This document shows positions 27,811 to 37,047 of a stretch of 64,000 bases of DNA, in pieces. Under the pieces are notes generated by a model, which was not told where the DNA came from, did not search any database, and saw only the letters and a program-made list of their open reading frames with translations. The translations under genes were made by a program, and so were the position numbers. Every line of letters starts with the position of its first letter. Position 1 is the first letter of the stretch. The stretch spans positions 8,462 to 72,461 of the forward strand of contig CAZEQJ010000015.1 of NCBI GenBank assembly GCA_964514385.1. The letters are read 5' to 3'. Source of the DNA: CAZEQJ01 sp964514385. GTDB lineage: Bacteria; Bacteroidota; Bacteroidia; Cytophagales; Cyclobacteriaceae.

Positions 27811-29865
27811 ATGCTTAACAACAGATTTTTCGCCCGTCTGGGCTTAATACTGAGTATCATCAGCTGGCTGAGCCTGGTGGTAATCGATCTGTTGTTATTG
27901 TTTAGTCAGACCACCAACATGAGGGCTGGCATTTCCATTGACCTGTCCTATGCCTTTCTTGACGTATTTATTTTTTCACTGTTCCTCTTTTTCAGGTACA
28001 GGATAGGCAAAGCTGATAATTTTAATTTCCTGGACATGCTGTGGCGGGTGTTTGTTACCGGACTGGTAGCTACCATCCTTTCGCTGCTGGTGCAGGGCTT
28101 TATCATTTTCCTGGAAGGCACCAAGCTTTCTACCAACCCGCTCATTATGAGCCTCTTCTATCATATCAACATCGGACTGGTGCTGATATTCCTGATGTCG
28201 ACTTTTATTGTATGGAAGCGGCTTATACTCTACCAGAAGTCAAAGGTACTGGTGCGTTTCTGGAATGTGTTTGAATACCTGCTGTTGATTTCGGTGTTCT
28301 ACAATTTTATTCAGCAGGATATGGGACAAACCATGTTCAATATTCTGCTGGCTTTACTGGCCATCATGGGACTCATCCTGTCAGCAAACCTGAAATGGGT
28401 CGCATATCTGAATTTTAAACAAAAATGGCGCGGACTGTTGCTGATATTACTGAGTGTGCTGTATGTCATTTATTTCTTCTTCAACATCCTGCGATACAAT
28501 CCACAGATTCAGGTGGTGGGCGCATTGAATAACCTTTTTATTCTGATTTTATTTGGGTTTATACTGGCTTACGCCCTGTTTTCATTTCTGGTGATCCTGT
28601 TCAACCTGCCTACCTCATCCGTTTTTGAGCAAAAACTGGAAGAGATCCTCAACTTCCAACGGCTCAGCCAGTCGATACAGTCCGGGCAGAATGAAGATGA
28701 AGTATACGATATCCTGCTTGACAGTGCGGCAAGTACCACACTGGCTTCTGCCGGGTGGATAGAATATCATGATGGTGTACGTAAACGGATCATTACGCAG
28801 GACATCACGCGCGCCCAGATTGAAATACTGCGCGGCAAGCAGATCAACAAGAAATATTATATATCAGACCTCTTCAGAGACGACGATCAGAGCACCACGA
28901 TCAATCAGACCCGGATCAACATTGATATGGACGAATTTAATTTCCGGGCCATCATCGCCTTTCCACTGGTGATACAGAAGAAAAAAGCCGGATATCTGGT
29001 GCTGCTGAAAGATGTTGCCGATGGCTTTAACAAAGAGATGATGGATATTGTAAATACCTTTGTCAATCAGGCCTGTGTGTCGCTGGAGAATGTGCAACTG
29101 CTCAGGGAAGCTCTTGAAAACGAGCGATATAAAGAGGAATTGAAAATCGCCGAGAAAGTACAAAAAAGACTTTTGCCTCACGACCTGGTCACCAATGGCG
29201 CCTTTCATATTGCTGCGTTTTCAGAAGCTGCAAGCGAAGTAGGTGGCGATTATTATGATATTTTCCAGTTATCCCCATACCGCATGGCATTGATCATTGG
29301 TGATGTGTCGGGCAAGGGAACTTCTGCTGCCTTCCACATGTCACAGATGAAAGGAATATTTCACAGCCTGGTGGCCCTGGACCTTTCAGTGGAGGATTTC
29401 ATCTTTCATGCCAACAGTGCCGTCAGCAGGTGCCTGGAGAGTAATTCTTTTATTACCATTACCTATTTTCTGATCGATACCGAAAAGCGTGAACTTCACT
29501 TTAGCCGGGCAGGCCATTGTCCGTCTCTGTTTTATTGTGCAGGTGATAAAAAGGCACGCTATTTTGAAACCAAAGGTATGGGGCTTGGTATGTTACGAAA
29601 CGATACTTTCAGAAAATACATAGAAGTAGGCAATATCCAATATCAGCCCGGTGATGTGCTGCTACTCTATACCGACGGTATCATCGAAGCAAAAAACAAC
29701 AGCGGTGAAGAGTATGGTTATGACCGATTGGCCGAATTTATGGCCTCCAGAGGAAATATGCCCGCTGAAGACATCAGGGAAGCACTTATCGAAAATATAT
29801 TTGACTTCTGCGGCGAGGTGGCCATTGATGATGACTACACCGCTCTGGTCGTGAAATTCAGTTAG
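27811..29865 (+). CDS. Membrane PP2C (RsbU-type) phosphatase with GAF domain
   Basis: A 684-residue sensor phosphatase. The first 270 residues contain about eight hydrophobic segments, a GAF-like domain follows at about 290-440, then a short helix (ENERYKEELKIAEKVQKRLL) and a SpoIIE/PP2C domain from about 470. Metal-binding motifs are present: EVGGDYYDIF, IGDVSGKGTSAAF, YTDGIIEA and DDDYTALVV. Such enzymes dephosphorylate a STAS protein, and the next gene is a STAS protein. The membrane part should sense or localise. It starts a plus-strand series that continues to 35766. Confidence 0.9.
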   Translation: MLNNRFFARLGLILSIISWLSLVVIDLLLLFSQTTNMRAGISIDLSYAFLDVFIFSLFLFFRYRIGKADNFNFLDMLWRVFVTGLVATILSLLVQGFIIFLEGTKLSTNPLIMSLFYHINIGLVLIFLMSTFIVWKRLILYQKSKVLVRFWNVFEYLLLISVFYNFIQQDMGQTMFNILLALLAIMGLILSANLKWVAYLNFKQKWRGLLLILLSVLYVIYFFFNILRYNPQIQVVGALNNLFILILFGFILAYALFSFLVILFNLPTSSVFEQKLEEILNFQRLSQSIQSGQNEDEVYDILLDSAASTTLASAGWIEYHDGVRKRIITQDITRAQIEILRGKQINKKYYISDLFRDDDQSTTINQTRINIDMDEFNFRAIIAFPLVIQKKKAGYLVLLKDVADGFNKEMMDIVNTFVNQACVSLENVQLLREALENERYKEELKIAEKVQKRLLPHDLVTNGAFHIAAFSEAASEVGGDYYDIFQLSPYRMALIIGDVSGKGTSAAFHMSQMKGIFHSLVALDLSVEDFIFHANSAVSRCLESNSFITITYFLIDTEKRELHFSRAGHCPSLFYCAGDKKARYFETKGMGLGMLRNDTFRKYIEVGNIQYQPGDVLLLYTDGIIEAKNNSGEEYGYDRLAEFMASRGNMPAEDIREALIENIFDFCGEVAIDDDYTALVVKFS

Positions 29866-29893
29866 GAGAACAATAAAAAAATAAAAACGTAAA

Positions 29894-30238
29894 ATGGATA
29901 TGACAGAGATTGATAAACAAGAATTTGAGGATCATGTACTGCTGACGATCAGCGGTGAAGTCGATGCCAGTTCTTCCATTCATCTGGACAATGCAATTTC
30001 TGAAACGGTCAGCCTGAATCAGCCCCTTTTATTAATAGACCTTACCCATCTGAACTACATTTCTTCAGCAGGATTGGGCGTATTTATGTCCTACATTGAA
30101 GAATTCAAACAAAGAAATAAAAAAATGATCCTTTTCGGTCTTAATGAAAAGGTGAACCGGGTTTTTGAAATACTTGGATTGCATGAATTATTGAAGATTG
30201 CAGCTACCAAAGAAGAGGCACTAAGTGATGGAGTTTAA
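29894..30238 (+). CDS. STAS-domain anti-anti-sigma factor-like protein
   Basis: A 114-residue single STAS domain of the SpoIIAA/RsbV type. The phosphorylatable Ser lies in NYISSAGLGVF (near 56-57). When unphosphorylated, such proteins bind and block the partner HATPase kinase. Its neighbours are the phosphatase that would dephosphorylate it (28 bases upstream) and the kinase (11-base overlap downstream), giving a full partner-switching module. Confidence 0.92.
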   Translation: MDMTEIDKQEFEDHVLLTISGEVDASSSIHLDNAISETVSLNQPLLLIDLTHLNYISSAGLGVFMSYIEEFKQRNKKMILFGLNEKVNRVFEILGLHELLKIAATKEEALSDGV

Positions 30239-30647
30239 ATACACATCAGGTTGTAGCAAGGACCAGCTAAGGGACATACGCACATTCGTAGCAGATGTCA
30301 TGATAAAGGTGCATGCCGATGAAATGGAAGCCCATGAAATCACGCTGGCAGTGGATGAGATTTGTGCCAATCTGATGATCCACAGTCATAACTGCAATCC
30401 TTCAGAAACCATTCAGCTACACCTTACCGTATCCAATCAGGGTAAAATGATCATTGAAATTATCGACCGCGGTGTTGGCTTTGATATATCCAAATATCGT
30501 GAACCTACACTTGAAACTGTCGTGAGAAACCGGAAAAAAGGTGGTATAGGACTAATGCTGGTGAAGCGGATCATGGATAAAATAGAATTCGTTAAAGCAA
30601 GAGAAGAGAACATTTGCAGACTCTACAAACAGCTAAAGGTCAAGTAA
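30228..30647 (+). CDS. HATPase anti-sigma-factor-like serine kinase (RsbW type)
   Basis: A 139-residue GHKL ATPase. The N box (LAVDEICANLMIHSH) and the G boxes (IIDRGVGFDIS, GGIGLMLVKRIMD) are present. Proteins of this type phosphorylate the STAS partner on Ser and sequester a sigma factor or another target. I use ATG 30228; GTG 30225 is directly upstream. No sigma factor gene is adjacent, so the target lies elsewhere or is not a sigma factor. Confidence 0.9.
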   Translation: MEFKYTSGCSKDQLRDIRTFVADVMIKVHADEMEAHEITLAVDEICANLMIHSHNCNPSETIQLHLTVSNQGKMIIEIIDRGVGFDISKYREPTLETVVRNRKKGGIGLMLVKRIMDKIEFVKAREENICRLYKQLKVK

Positions 30648-30694
30648 CCAATCATTTATCTCAGGAATTTAGTATCATTGCGCCCAAAAAAAGG

Positions 30695-32656
30695 ATGATA
30701 AGATATTTAATATCGCTTCTGACTACAATATGGCTGCTTTCCGCTTGCAGTACTCAAAAAATCGACACCGGAAACACTGAATCAACCCTGTTCCGCGTAG
30801 AAAACCAGCAGGTAAGCAAGGAAGAGTTTCTGTATTCCTACCTCAAAAACCCACCTTCATACGACACCATCACCGTTGCAGAGGATGTGGCAAACTACCT
30901 GGAGCTTTATAAGCGATTCAAACTTAAGGTACAGGCTGCCTATGACGCCCGATACGACACTATTCCGCAGCTGCTAAGTGAATTTAATCAATACAAAAGA
31001 CAGCTCGCCCGGCCTTATCTCACGGAGACACGCCTCATAGAAGAGCTGAAAAAGGAATTGTACAACAGAATGGACAGGATGGTGGAGGTATCGCACATCC
31101 TGATCAGTACACCTAAAGATTCCGGAGATACCTTGCAGGCCTACCAGGAGGCCCGAGCCATACTCGACTCCATCAGAAATGAACAGCTCACGTTTGAGAC
31201 TGCTGCAACACGATACAGCGACGACGTCGGGGCAGATCAATCGAAAGGCTATATCGGCTATTTTGGTGTTTTTAATCTGGTAGCCCCATTTGAAGATGCT
31301 GCCTATGCTATGGAGCCGGGGCAGATTTCAGACCTGGTAAAAACTTCCTTTGGCTATCATATCATCCGGCTGGAAGACGTAGTGCAGGTGCCATACAAAA
31401 TGACAATGTCCCATATCTTCGTACGTGAAATAGCGTCAGATACTGCACGGGGCAGAAAAAAAATAATCGAAGCGTATAATGCACTTGAAAGCGGCATGTC
31501 ATGGGATGATGTGGTGACGCAATTTTCGGAGGATCCCAACTCCAAGGCACGGTCGGGTAGCCTGGGCCGCCTGGCATATAACCAGATTGACGGTGTATTT
31601 TATGTAAATGCTGCAAATGCCCGAAATATGTCATATTCGAAGCCATTTAAGACACGTTTTGGCTGGCATATCACTCGGGTGGAAGATGCTGAGCCACTGG
31701 GGAGCTATGAGGAAATGGAAAACATTATCGACAACCGCACCCGCAACCGAAGTCAGCAAACGCGGGAAGAGGCGCTGGCCCTTCTAAAATCAAAAAACCA
31801 GTTTGCAGAAAACCAACAAAACAAAAAACAGGCTCTGGAATACCTTTCTCAGCAGCTCAGTAGTGAAGCAGGCCGGCTTACCCTGAATGCAGAAATGGGA
31901 GATAAAATATTGTTCAGCCTCACCGGCCAGTCCTATACTTTTGGTGACCTAATCACCTACCTCGATCGCAACTATAGCAGCGAAACGCAGATGGGTGCCG
32001 TACCAGCCGAAGAATTGTACGATGAATTTACCGAAAACAGCCTTTACGATTATGAGATCTACACCATTGGCAGGGAAAACCCCGATTTCAGATTTCTTCT
32101 GCAGGAATATCGTGAGGGTATTTATTTATTTGAAATTATGGAAGACTCGATCTGGAATAAAGCTTCCTCCGATACGTTAGGTTTACAGGAATATTTCGAA
32201 GATAACCGTGACAAGTACCAGTGGAAGGCGCATGTTGAGGGGCTGACGGTGAAGGTTGCTGACAGTACGCTGGCTGGTAGCATTATGCAATGGCTTGACA
32301 ATGACCAGCCGGATTCTGTATTGAACCTTGCTGCAAAAAGATACAACATCCTCCTGGATAAAGGACCATTCGAAAAAGGGGATAATGTCTGGATTGACCG
32401 TACCTTCGGACGAAAGGGAATCTTTTCTTATCAGGAGGACGATCGTAAGGTCATAGTGTATGCATCAGGGCTGCTGCCACCGCGAAACAAGGAGCTGAAT
32501 GAAGTAAGAGGCAAGGTGATTGCCGATTATCAGAAAACCCTGGAAGAAGAATGGATTAAAAAATTAAAGCAAAAATATGTTGTGGAGATTAATCAAACAT
32601 CGCTGGATAGCATTATTGCTGATCTTGAGCAGCAGCGCAGGGACGGTAAGCTGTAA
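30695..32656 (+). CDS. Peptidylprolyl isomerase lipoprotein with two rotamase domains
   Basis: A 653-residue lipoprotein. ATG 30695 gives a signal with lipobox LLSAC; the ATG at 30614 lies inside the kinase gene. A SurA-like N-terminal helical region is followed by two parvulin domains, near residues 130-225 (VSHILISTP, then IGYFGVFNLVAPFEDAAYAM) and 235-335 (MSHIFVREI). The C-terminal 300 residues have no obvious domain. It should help fold or release outer-membrane or secreted proteins in the periplasm. The next gene begins inside its last 80 bases. Confidence 0.85.
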   Translation: MIRYLISLLTTIWLLSACSTQKIDTGNTESTLFRVENQQVSKEEFLYSYLKNPPSYDTITVAEDVANYLELYKRFKLKVQAAYDARYDTIPQLLSEFNQYKRQLARPYLTETRLIEELKKELYNRMDRMVEVSHILISTPKDSGDTLQAYQEARAILDSIRNEQLTFETAATRYSDDVGADQSKGYIGYFGVFNLVAPFEDAAYAMEPGQISDLVKTSFGYHIIRLEDVVQVPYKMTMSHIFVREIASDTARGRKKIIEAYNALESGMSWDDVVTQFSEDPNSKARSGSLGRLAYNQIDGVFYVNAANARNMSYSKPFKTRFGWHITRVEDAEPLGSYEEMENIIDNRTRNRSQQTREEALALLKSKNQFAENQQNKKQALEYLSQQLSSEAGRLTLNAEMGDKILFSLTGQSYTFGDLITYLDRNYSSETQMGAVPAEELYDEFTENSLYDYEIYTIGRENPDFRFLLQEYREGIYLFEIMEDSIWNKASSDTLGLQEYFEDNRDKYQWKAHVEGLTVKVADSTLAGSIMQWLDNDQPDSVLNLAAKRYNILLDKGPFEKGDNVWIDRTFGRKGIFSYQEDDRKVIVYASGLLPPRNKELNEVRGKVIADYQKTLEEEWIKKLKQKYVVEINQTSLDSIIADLEQQRRDGKL

Positions 32657-33476
32657 TTATATAGAACGCTTTACTGGCAAAAAGCAACCCGAGGCTCCTG
32701 CAGAAGAGCCCATTGCCAGGGTGCGGTCAAGTTATCTTTATCCGTCAGATATTGCACCCTTGCTGGCTACACAGAATGGTGCCGATAGCGCCAATTTTGT
32801 GCGTCGCTATGTGCAGACATGGATCAAAAAGCAACTGTTGATATCCAAGGCTTCTGAATCTATTGATTACGACCAGTCGGAAATTGAGCGAAAGGTGCAG
32901 GATTATCGCTATTCACTGATGATATATGAGTATCAGCAGAATTACATCAAAAAAGAGATGGAAATGGAAGTGACTGAAGGGCAGATTATGGATTATTATG
33001 AGGAGAATACAGACAACTTTAAGCTTAAGCAGAATATCATACGCTGCCGCTATGTCAAGCTTCCCACCGATGCCCCGAATCAAAACCGGTTTCGCCGGCT
33101 GTTTGTGTCAACAGATTCGGCAGATATCGAGGAATTGAGGTCATACTGTTTTAGATTTGCCAAAGGAACCTATAATCTGGATGATTCTACCTGGGTGACC
33201 TTCGATGATGTGATAAAGGAAAGCCCGTTGGCACAGACAGAAGATAAGATCAGGTTTCTCCGCAATAACCGACGGGTAGAAGTAGCCGACAGTGTTTACA
33301 ATTATTACCTCTGGATTATAGAATACCGCACCATTGGTGATATTTCGCCGTTGGAATTTGAGAAGGACAACATACGCAATATCATCGTAAACAAAAGAAA
33401 GGTAGAGCTGGCACAGGAGATGGAAGATGAGATTTATAACGAAGCATTATCAAGAAATGAATTTGAAATATATTAA
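32577..33476 (+). CDS. SurA/PpiC-like lipoprotein without clear rotamase domain
   Basis: A 299-residue protein whose first 26 codons lie in another frame over the 3' end of the preceding gene. The overlap encodes a lipoprotein signal (MLWRLIKHRWIALLLILSSS, then AGTVSCNY). The mature part has a helical SurA_N-like region (residues about 60-150, EGQIMDYYEENTDNFKLKQN), and I see no complete parvulin core. It is probably a periplasmic chaperone subunit or a diverged isomerase. The next gene starts 20 bases before its stop, which supports a cotranscribed set of three foldase-like genes. Confidence 0.75.
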   Translation: MLWRLIKHRWIALLLILSSSAGTVSCNYIERFTGKKQPEAPAEEPIARVRSSYLYPSDIAPLLATQNGADSANFVRRYVQTWIKKQLLISKASESIDYDQSEIERKVQDYRYSLMIYEYQQNYIKKEMEMEVTEGQIMDYYEENTDNFKLKQNIIRCRYVKLPTDAPNQNRFRRLFVSTDSADIEELRSYCFRFAKGTYNLDDSTWVTFDDVIKESPLAQTEDKIRFLRNNRRVEVADSVYNYYLWIIEYRTIGDISPLEFEKDNIRNIIVNKRKVELAQEMEDEIYNEALSRNEFEIY

Positions 33477-34791
33477 ACTGCTTTTTGCGTCAGTATTTTT
33501 TACGGCCATCAGTGTGCATGCCCAAACGCCTGTTGTAGCCGACGAGATCATCGTTAAGGTAGATGATTATATTATTCTTAAATCTGACCTTGAAATATCC
33601 TACAACCAGATGCGGCGACAGGGGCAGTTTGGCAATGCCGACCTGAAATGCCAGGTGCTGGAAAACCTGATCATCAACAAGATGTTGCGCGTGCAGGCTG
33701 ACCTGGATTCAATATTCGTAGATCCGATGCAGGTGGAGGCTGAGCTAAGTTACAGAATGAATATCATTGCCCAGAATTACGGCGGTATGGAAGCGCTGGA
33801 GGAGGCCTATGGCAAGTCGATGGAGCAGATAAGGGGTGAAATCCGTGATGAGGCAGAAGAAAACCTGCTGATCCAGCAGGCCCGTAGCTCCATCACCGGA
33901 AATATCAAGGTAACACCGGCAGAAGTACGTCGCTTTTTTAGTCAGTTCCCTAAGGATAGCCTTCCTATTTTTTCTGCTGAGGCCGAAATAGGACAGATCG
34001 TAGTCACCCCTAAGGTGAGCAAGCAGGTCAAAGATCGCATTAAGGCCAACCTGATTGAAATACGGCAGCAAATACTGGATGGCGAGGTGACATTCGAGGA
34101 AACAGCCCGTCGCTATTCGATGGATCCCGGCTCGAAAAATGCCGGAGGTGATCTCGGCTTTGCTGCGAGAGGCCAGATGGTGAGCCAGTTTGAGGCGGCT
34201 GCCCTGAAGCTGAAGCCGGGCGAGATATCTATGCCCGTAGAGTCCGATTTTGGTATTCACCTCATCAAACTCATTGAAAGAAGAGGAAATGAATATCATT
34301 CCAAACATATTCTCATCACCCCGGACCCAAATATGAATGACATCAACCGGACGAAAAGATTTCTCGACAGCATACGTACCGAGATCATCAATGAAAATAT
34401 GAGCTTTGAAACAGCTGCCAAGGAATACTCCGAAGATATGATGACAAAAAACAACGGCGGCTTTATGCAGGGCCAAAGCCAGTCATCTTATATCTCCATG
34501 GACGACCTTGACCCGGTGATCTATTTTTCCATTGATACAATGGAAGTGGGTGAAATATCGGCGCCGATACTATATACCAATGAAAGAGGTAACGAAGCGG
34601 TTCGGCTTATCTACTATAAATCACGTCGTCCGCCGCACCGCGCCAACCTGGAAGATGATTACCAGAAGCTTGCCGGCTTCGCCCTGCAGGATAAACAGCA
34701 GGAGGCATTGATGCGATGGTTTGAAGGGGCACGCGGAAAAATGTACATCAGCATTGACGATGAGTACAGCAATTGTGATATATTGAACTGA
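33457..34791 (+). CDS. surA: SurA-like periplasmic peptidylprolyl isomerase
   Basis: A 444-residue chaperone. ATG 33457 opens a signal peptide (MNLKYIKLLFASVFFTAIS, cleaved after VHAQ). A SurA N-terminal domain spans about 25-170, followed by two parvulin domains near 176-275 (IGQIVVTPKVS, AGGDLGFAARG) and 278-375 (HSKHILITPDPN, NGGFMQGQ). It is the best SurA candidate of the three, by domain layout and soluble export. It overlaps the preceding gene by 20 bases and ends 3 bases before moxR. Confidence 0.88.
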   Translation: MNLKYIKLLFASVFFTAISVHAQTPVVADEIIVKVDDYIILKSDLEISYNQMRRQGQFGNADLKCQVLENLIINKMLRVQADLDSIFVDPMQVEAELSYRMNIIAQNYGGMEALEEAYGKSMEQIRGEIRDEAEENLLIQQARSSITGNIKVTPAEVRRFFSQFPKDSLPIFSAEAEIGQIVVTPKVSKQVKDRIKANLIEIRQQILDGEVTFEETARRYSMDPGSKNAGGDLGFAARGQMVSQFEAAALKLKPGEISMPVESDFGIHLIKLIERRGNEYHSKHILITPDPNMNDINRTKRFLDSIRTEIINENMSFETAAKEYSEDMMTKNNGGFMQGQSQSSYISMDDLDPVIYFSIDTMEVGEISAPILYTNERGNEAVRLIYYKSRRPPHRANLEDDYQKLAGFALQDKQQEALMRWFEGARGKMYISIDDEYSNCDILN

Positions 34792-34794
34792 TTT

Positions 34795-35766
34795 ATGGAG
34801 CAGATTAAAAACGATAAGGAGCAGGCCGATCACTTTTTTAAGGTGAAAGACCAGCTCATCAAAGAAATACATAAGATAGTACTCGGGCAGGATAAGGTAA
34901 TTGAGCAATTGCTGATATCCATCTTTACACAAGGCCATAGCCTGCTGGTGGGTGTGCCCGGGCTGGCGAAAACCCTTCTTATCAAGACTATTTCCGAAAC
35001 ACTTGACCTTAGCTTCAATCGTATCCAGTTTACGCCTGACCTCATGCCATCAGATATTACAGGATCTGAAACGCTGGATAAAGACAGAAATTTTCAGTTT
35101 ATCAAAGGTCCGATATTCGCGAATATCATACTGGCAGATGAGATCAACCGTACACCTCCCAAGACGCAGGCAGCCTTGCTGGAGTCTATGCAGGAGTATT
35201 CGGTAACTATTGGAGGCAAGCATTATCCTATTGAAAGGCCTTTTTTCGTCCTGGCCACGCAAAACCCGATCGAGCAGGAAGGAACATATCCGTTACCTGA
35301 GGCTCAGCTGGACCGCTTTTTATTTAATATCATGGTGGACTACCCTACGTTCGAACAGGAGGTTGCCATTGTAAAATCAACCACGACTGATGAAACGGTG
35401 AAGGTGAATAAGGTGATAGATCGTGAGGCGATTACTTTATTCCAGCATCTGGTTCGCAAAGTGCCGGTAGCAGATAATGTGATAGAATACGCGGTGAAGG
35501 TGGTGAACAGATCACGGCCGGGTACTGATGGTGCCATATCCATTACCAATGACTACCTGGAGTGGGGTGCGGGGCCAAGAGCCAGCCAGTTTTTGATACT
35601 GGCTGCAAAATGCCATGCTTTGTTTAAGGGGAAATATTCACCCGACATGGAGGATGTGCGCGCCATTGCCGTGCCTACGCTGCGCCACAGGATATTACGC
35701 AATTTTAAGGCCGAGGCTGAAGGTATTACCGAAGAGCATATCATTCAGGAGTTACTGAAGGTCTAA
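34795..35766 (+). CDS. MoxR family AAA+ ATPase
   Basis: A 323-residue MoxR/RavA-family ATPase. Walker A is GVPGLAKT near residue 55, Walker B is IILADEINR, and ATQNPIEQEGTYPLPEAQLD is the family signature. The C-terminal lid follows. MoxR proteins act as chaperones in metal-centre or envelope assembly and usually precede a DUF58 gene and bat genes. Here no DUF58 gene follows; a convergent DUF4143 gene overlaps its last 15 bases. This may mark an insertion that split an older operon. Confidence 0.92.
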   Translation: MEQIKNDKEQADHFFKVKDQLIKEIHKIVLGQDKVIEQLLISIFTQGHSLLVGVPGLAKTLLIKTISETLDLSFNRIQFTPDLMPSDITGSETLDKDRNFQFIKGPIFANIILADEINRTPPKTQAALLESMQEYSVTIGGKHYPIERPFFVLATQNPIEQEGTYPLPEAQLDRFLFNIMVDYPTFEQEVAIVKSTTTDETVKVNKVIDREAITLFQHLVRKVPVADNVIEYAVKVVNRSRPGTDGAISITNDYLEWGAGPRASQFLILAAKCHALFKGKYSPDMEDVRAIAVPTLRHRILRNFKAEAEGITEEHIIQELLKV

Positions 35767-36909
35767 CCGATGATCCAGAAAAGTCGCCAGACTGGTTACG
35801 GTAATCCCCGGTGATATACCATAGGTGTCACTTCCGGGTGTAATCACATAGTTTTTTTCCGTCTTCAGGTCGTCGATGGCTATCGTAAATCCTTTTGATA
35901 TTCTGGGGGCATTGGTGTATTTTATCTCAATGGCTATCAATGGTTTATTTCCGGAGACCAATACCAGATCTGCTTCCGTGCCTTCGTGTGTACGGTAAAA
36001 ATGATATTGATATTCATCCCCCAGGACGTGCATAATCTGCGCGATGACATAGTTTTCCCATGACTGGCCCACCAAAATATTGTTTCGCAGCTCATCCAAT
36101 GTCACAATATTGGCTAATGCATGCAGCATCCCGGTGTCCTGAAAATAAATTTTCGGTGATTTTACCAGTCTCTTTTTGATGTTGGAGTAATAGGGCTCTA
36201 GTACATGGATCAGAAAAGCATGTTCAAGATAATCCATGTATTTTTTAATCACCGGATGCGTCACCCCCAATGAACGGGCAAAGGATGAAGCATTCCAAAG
36301 TTGCCCCACCTGAGCTGCCAGCATGCGGACGAAGGCGTTTAATGTCCTGACATCGGTATCCAATCCAAGCAAGGGGAGGTCTCTTTCAATGTAAGTGCGT
36401 AGAAACTGTTTACGCCACTGAAAACTCTGGTTATCATCTATTGATGTGAACGATAATGGAAAACCACCTCTCAGCCAATGGCCGTAGCGCATTTCGTCTG
36501 TCAGTTCAGGCAAAGTCAATGGCATCAGCTGCCGGTATGCGATACGACCTGCCAGCGATTCCGAGGTGCCACGGATAAGCGAAGGACTTGCCGAACCCAG
36601 TATGAGAAAGCGTGCCGGTATTCGGTGCTCATCGACCAGAGCGCGTAGCAATGGAAAAAGATGCGGCATGGTTTGTATTTCGTCGAGAATAATGAGCTGT
36701 TCCTGATAATTCCGGAGAAAATAGCCCGGATTAGCCAGTTTGGTCTGATCGATATCCGATTCGAGGTCGAGGTAGATGGAATGCTTATCGTACATCAGGT
36801 TTTGGGCGAGCGTAGTTTTTCCTACCTGCCGGGCACCTATTATGCCGACGACCGGAAATTGCCCCAGAAGGGCAAATAATTGGTCTAAAAAGTATTTTCT
36901 GACGATCAT
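35752..36909 (-). CDS. AAA ATPase with DUF4143 (AAA_14) protein
   Basis: A 385-residue protein. The N-terminal AAA_14 domain has Walker A GARQVGKTT (near 24-32) and Walker B LIILDEIQ, and RFLILGSASPSL is sensor-like. The C-terminal DUF4143 part contains a conserved winged helix (VTHPVIKKYMDYLEHAFLIH) and a PD-(D/E)XK-like core (GTEADLVLV, IAIEIKY). Members are common, often mobile singletons of unknown role. The start lies directly beside a palindromic element that occurs twice upstream. Confidence 0.88.
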   Translation of the reverse strand: MIVRKYFLDQLFALLGQFPVVGIIGARQVGKTTLAQNLMYDKHSIYLDLESDIDQTKLANPGYFLRNYQEQLIILDEIQTMPHLFPLLRALVDEHRIPARFLILGSASPSLIRGTSESLAGRIAYRQLMPLTLPELTDEMRYGHWLRGGFPLSFTSIDDNQSFQWRKQFLRTYIERDLPLLGLDTDVRTLNAFVRMLAAQVGQLWNASSFARSLGVTHPVIKKYMDYLEHAFLIHVLEPYYSNIKKRLVKSPKIYFQDTGMLHALANIVTLDELRNNILVGQSWENYVIAQIMHVLGDEYQYHFYRTHEGTEADLVLVSGNKPLIAIEIKYTNAPRISKGFTIAIDDLKTEKNYVITPGSDTYGISPGITVTSLATFLDHRLDLQ

Positions 36910-36946
36910 CCCTGAAATCTGAAAGTGTGACTTTCAATTTTCAGGG
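36910..36946. repeat. Palindromic element, copy 1
   Basis: A 37-base element with arms CCCTGAAATCTGAAAGT and ACTTTCAATTTTCAGGG (15 of 17 positions paired) around GTG. It touches the start codon of the AAA/DUF4143 gene. A related element lies at 36964-37000 in the same orientation. Confidence 0.6.
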
Positions 36947-36963
36947 TTAAATATAAACATTTA

Positions 36964-37000
36964 CCCCGAAATCTGAAAGTGATAGTTTTAATTTTCAGGG
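36964..37000. repeat. Palindromic element, copy 2
   Basis: A second 37-base copy, 32 of 37 positions identical to copy 1 by eye, separated from it by 17 AT-rich bases. Its own arms pair less well (12 of 17). It lies 47 bases upstream of the exosortase start, so it could affect both divergent genes. Confidence 0.55.
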
Positions 37001-37047
37001 TAAACCGATTTGGAGAGCAACAAAAAATTCATGATTTTTGATGTATC

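Noticed and set aside
33745..34476. A 243-codon open frame on the minus strand inside the surA-like gene
   Set aside because: It is fully antisense to a well-conserved parvulin gene, has no family features and no own ribosome site.
35752..36909. DUF4143 ATPase as a phage-defence gene
   Set aside because: It has a nuclease-like C-terminal core but stands alone; the family is widespread as singletons and nothing here shows a defence role.
36910..37000. CRISPR-like reading of the two 37-base repeats
   Set aside because: Only two copies, strongly palindromic, 17-base AT-rich spacer and no cas genes; an operator or repeat element is more likely.
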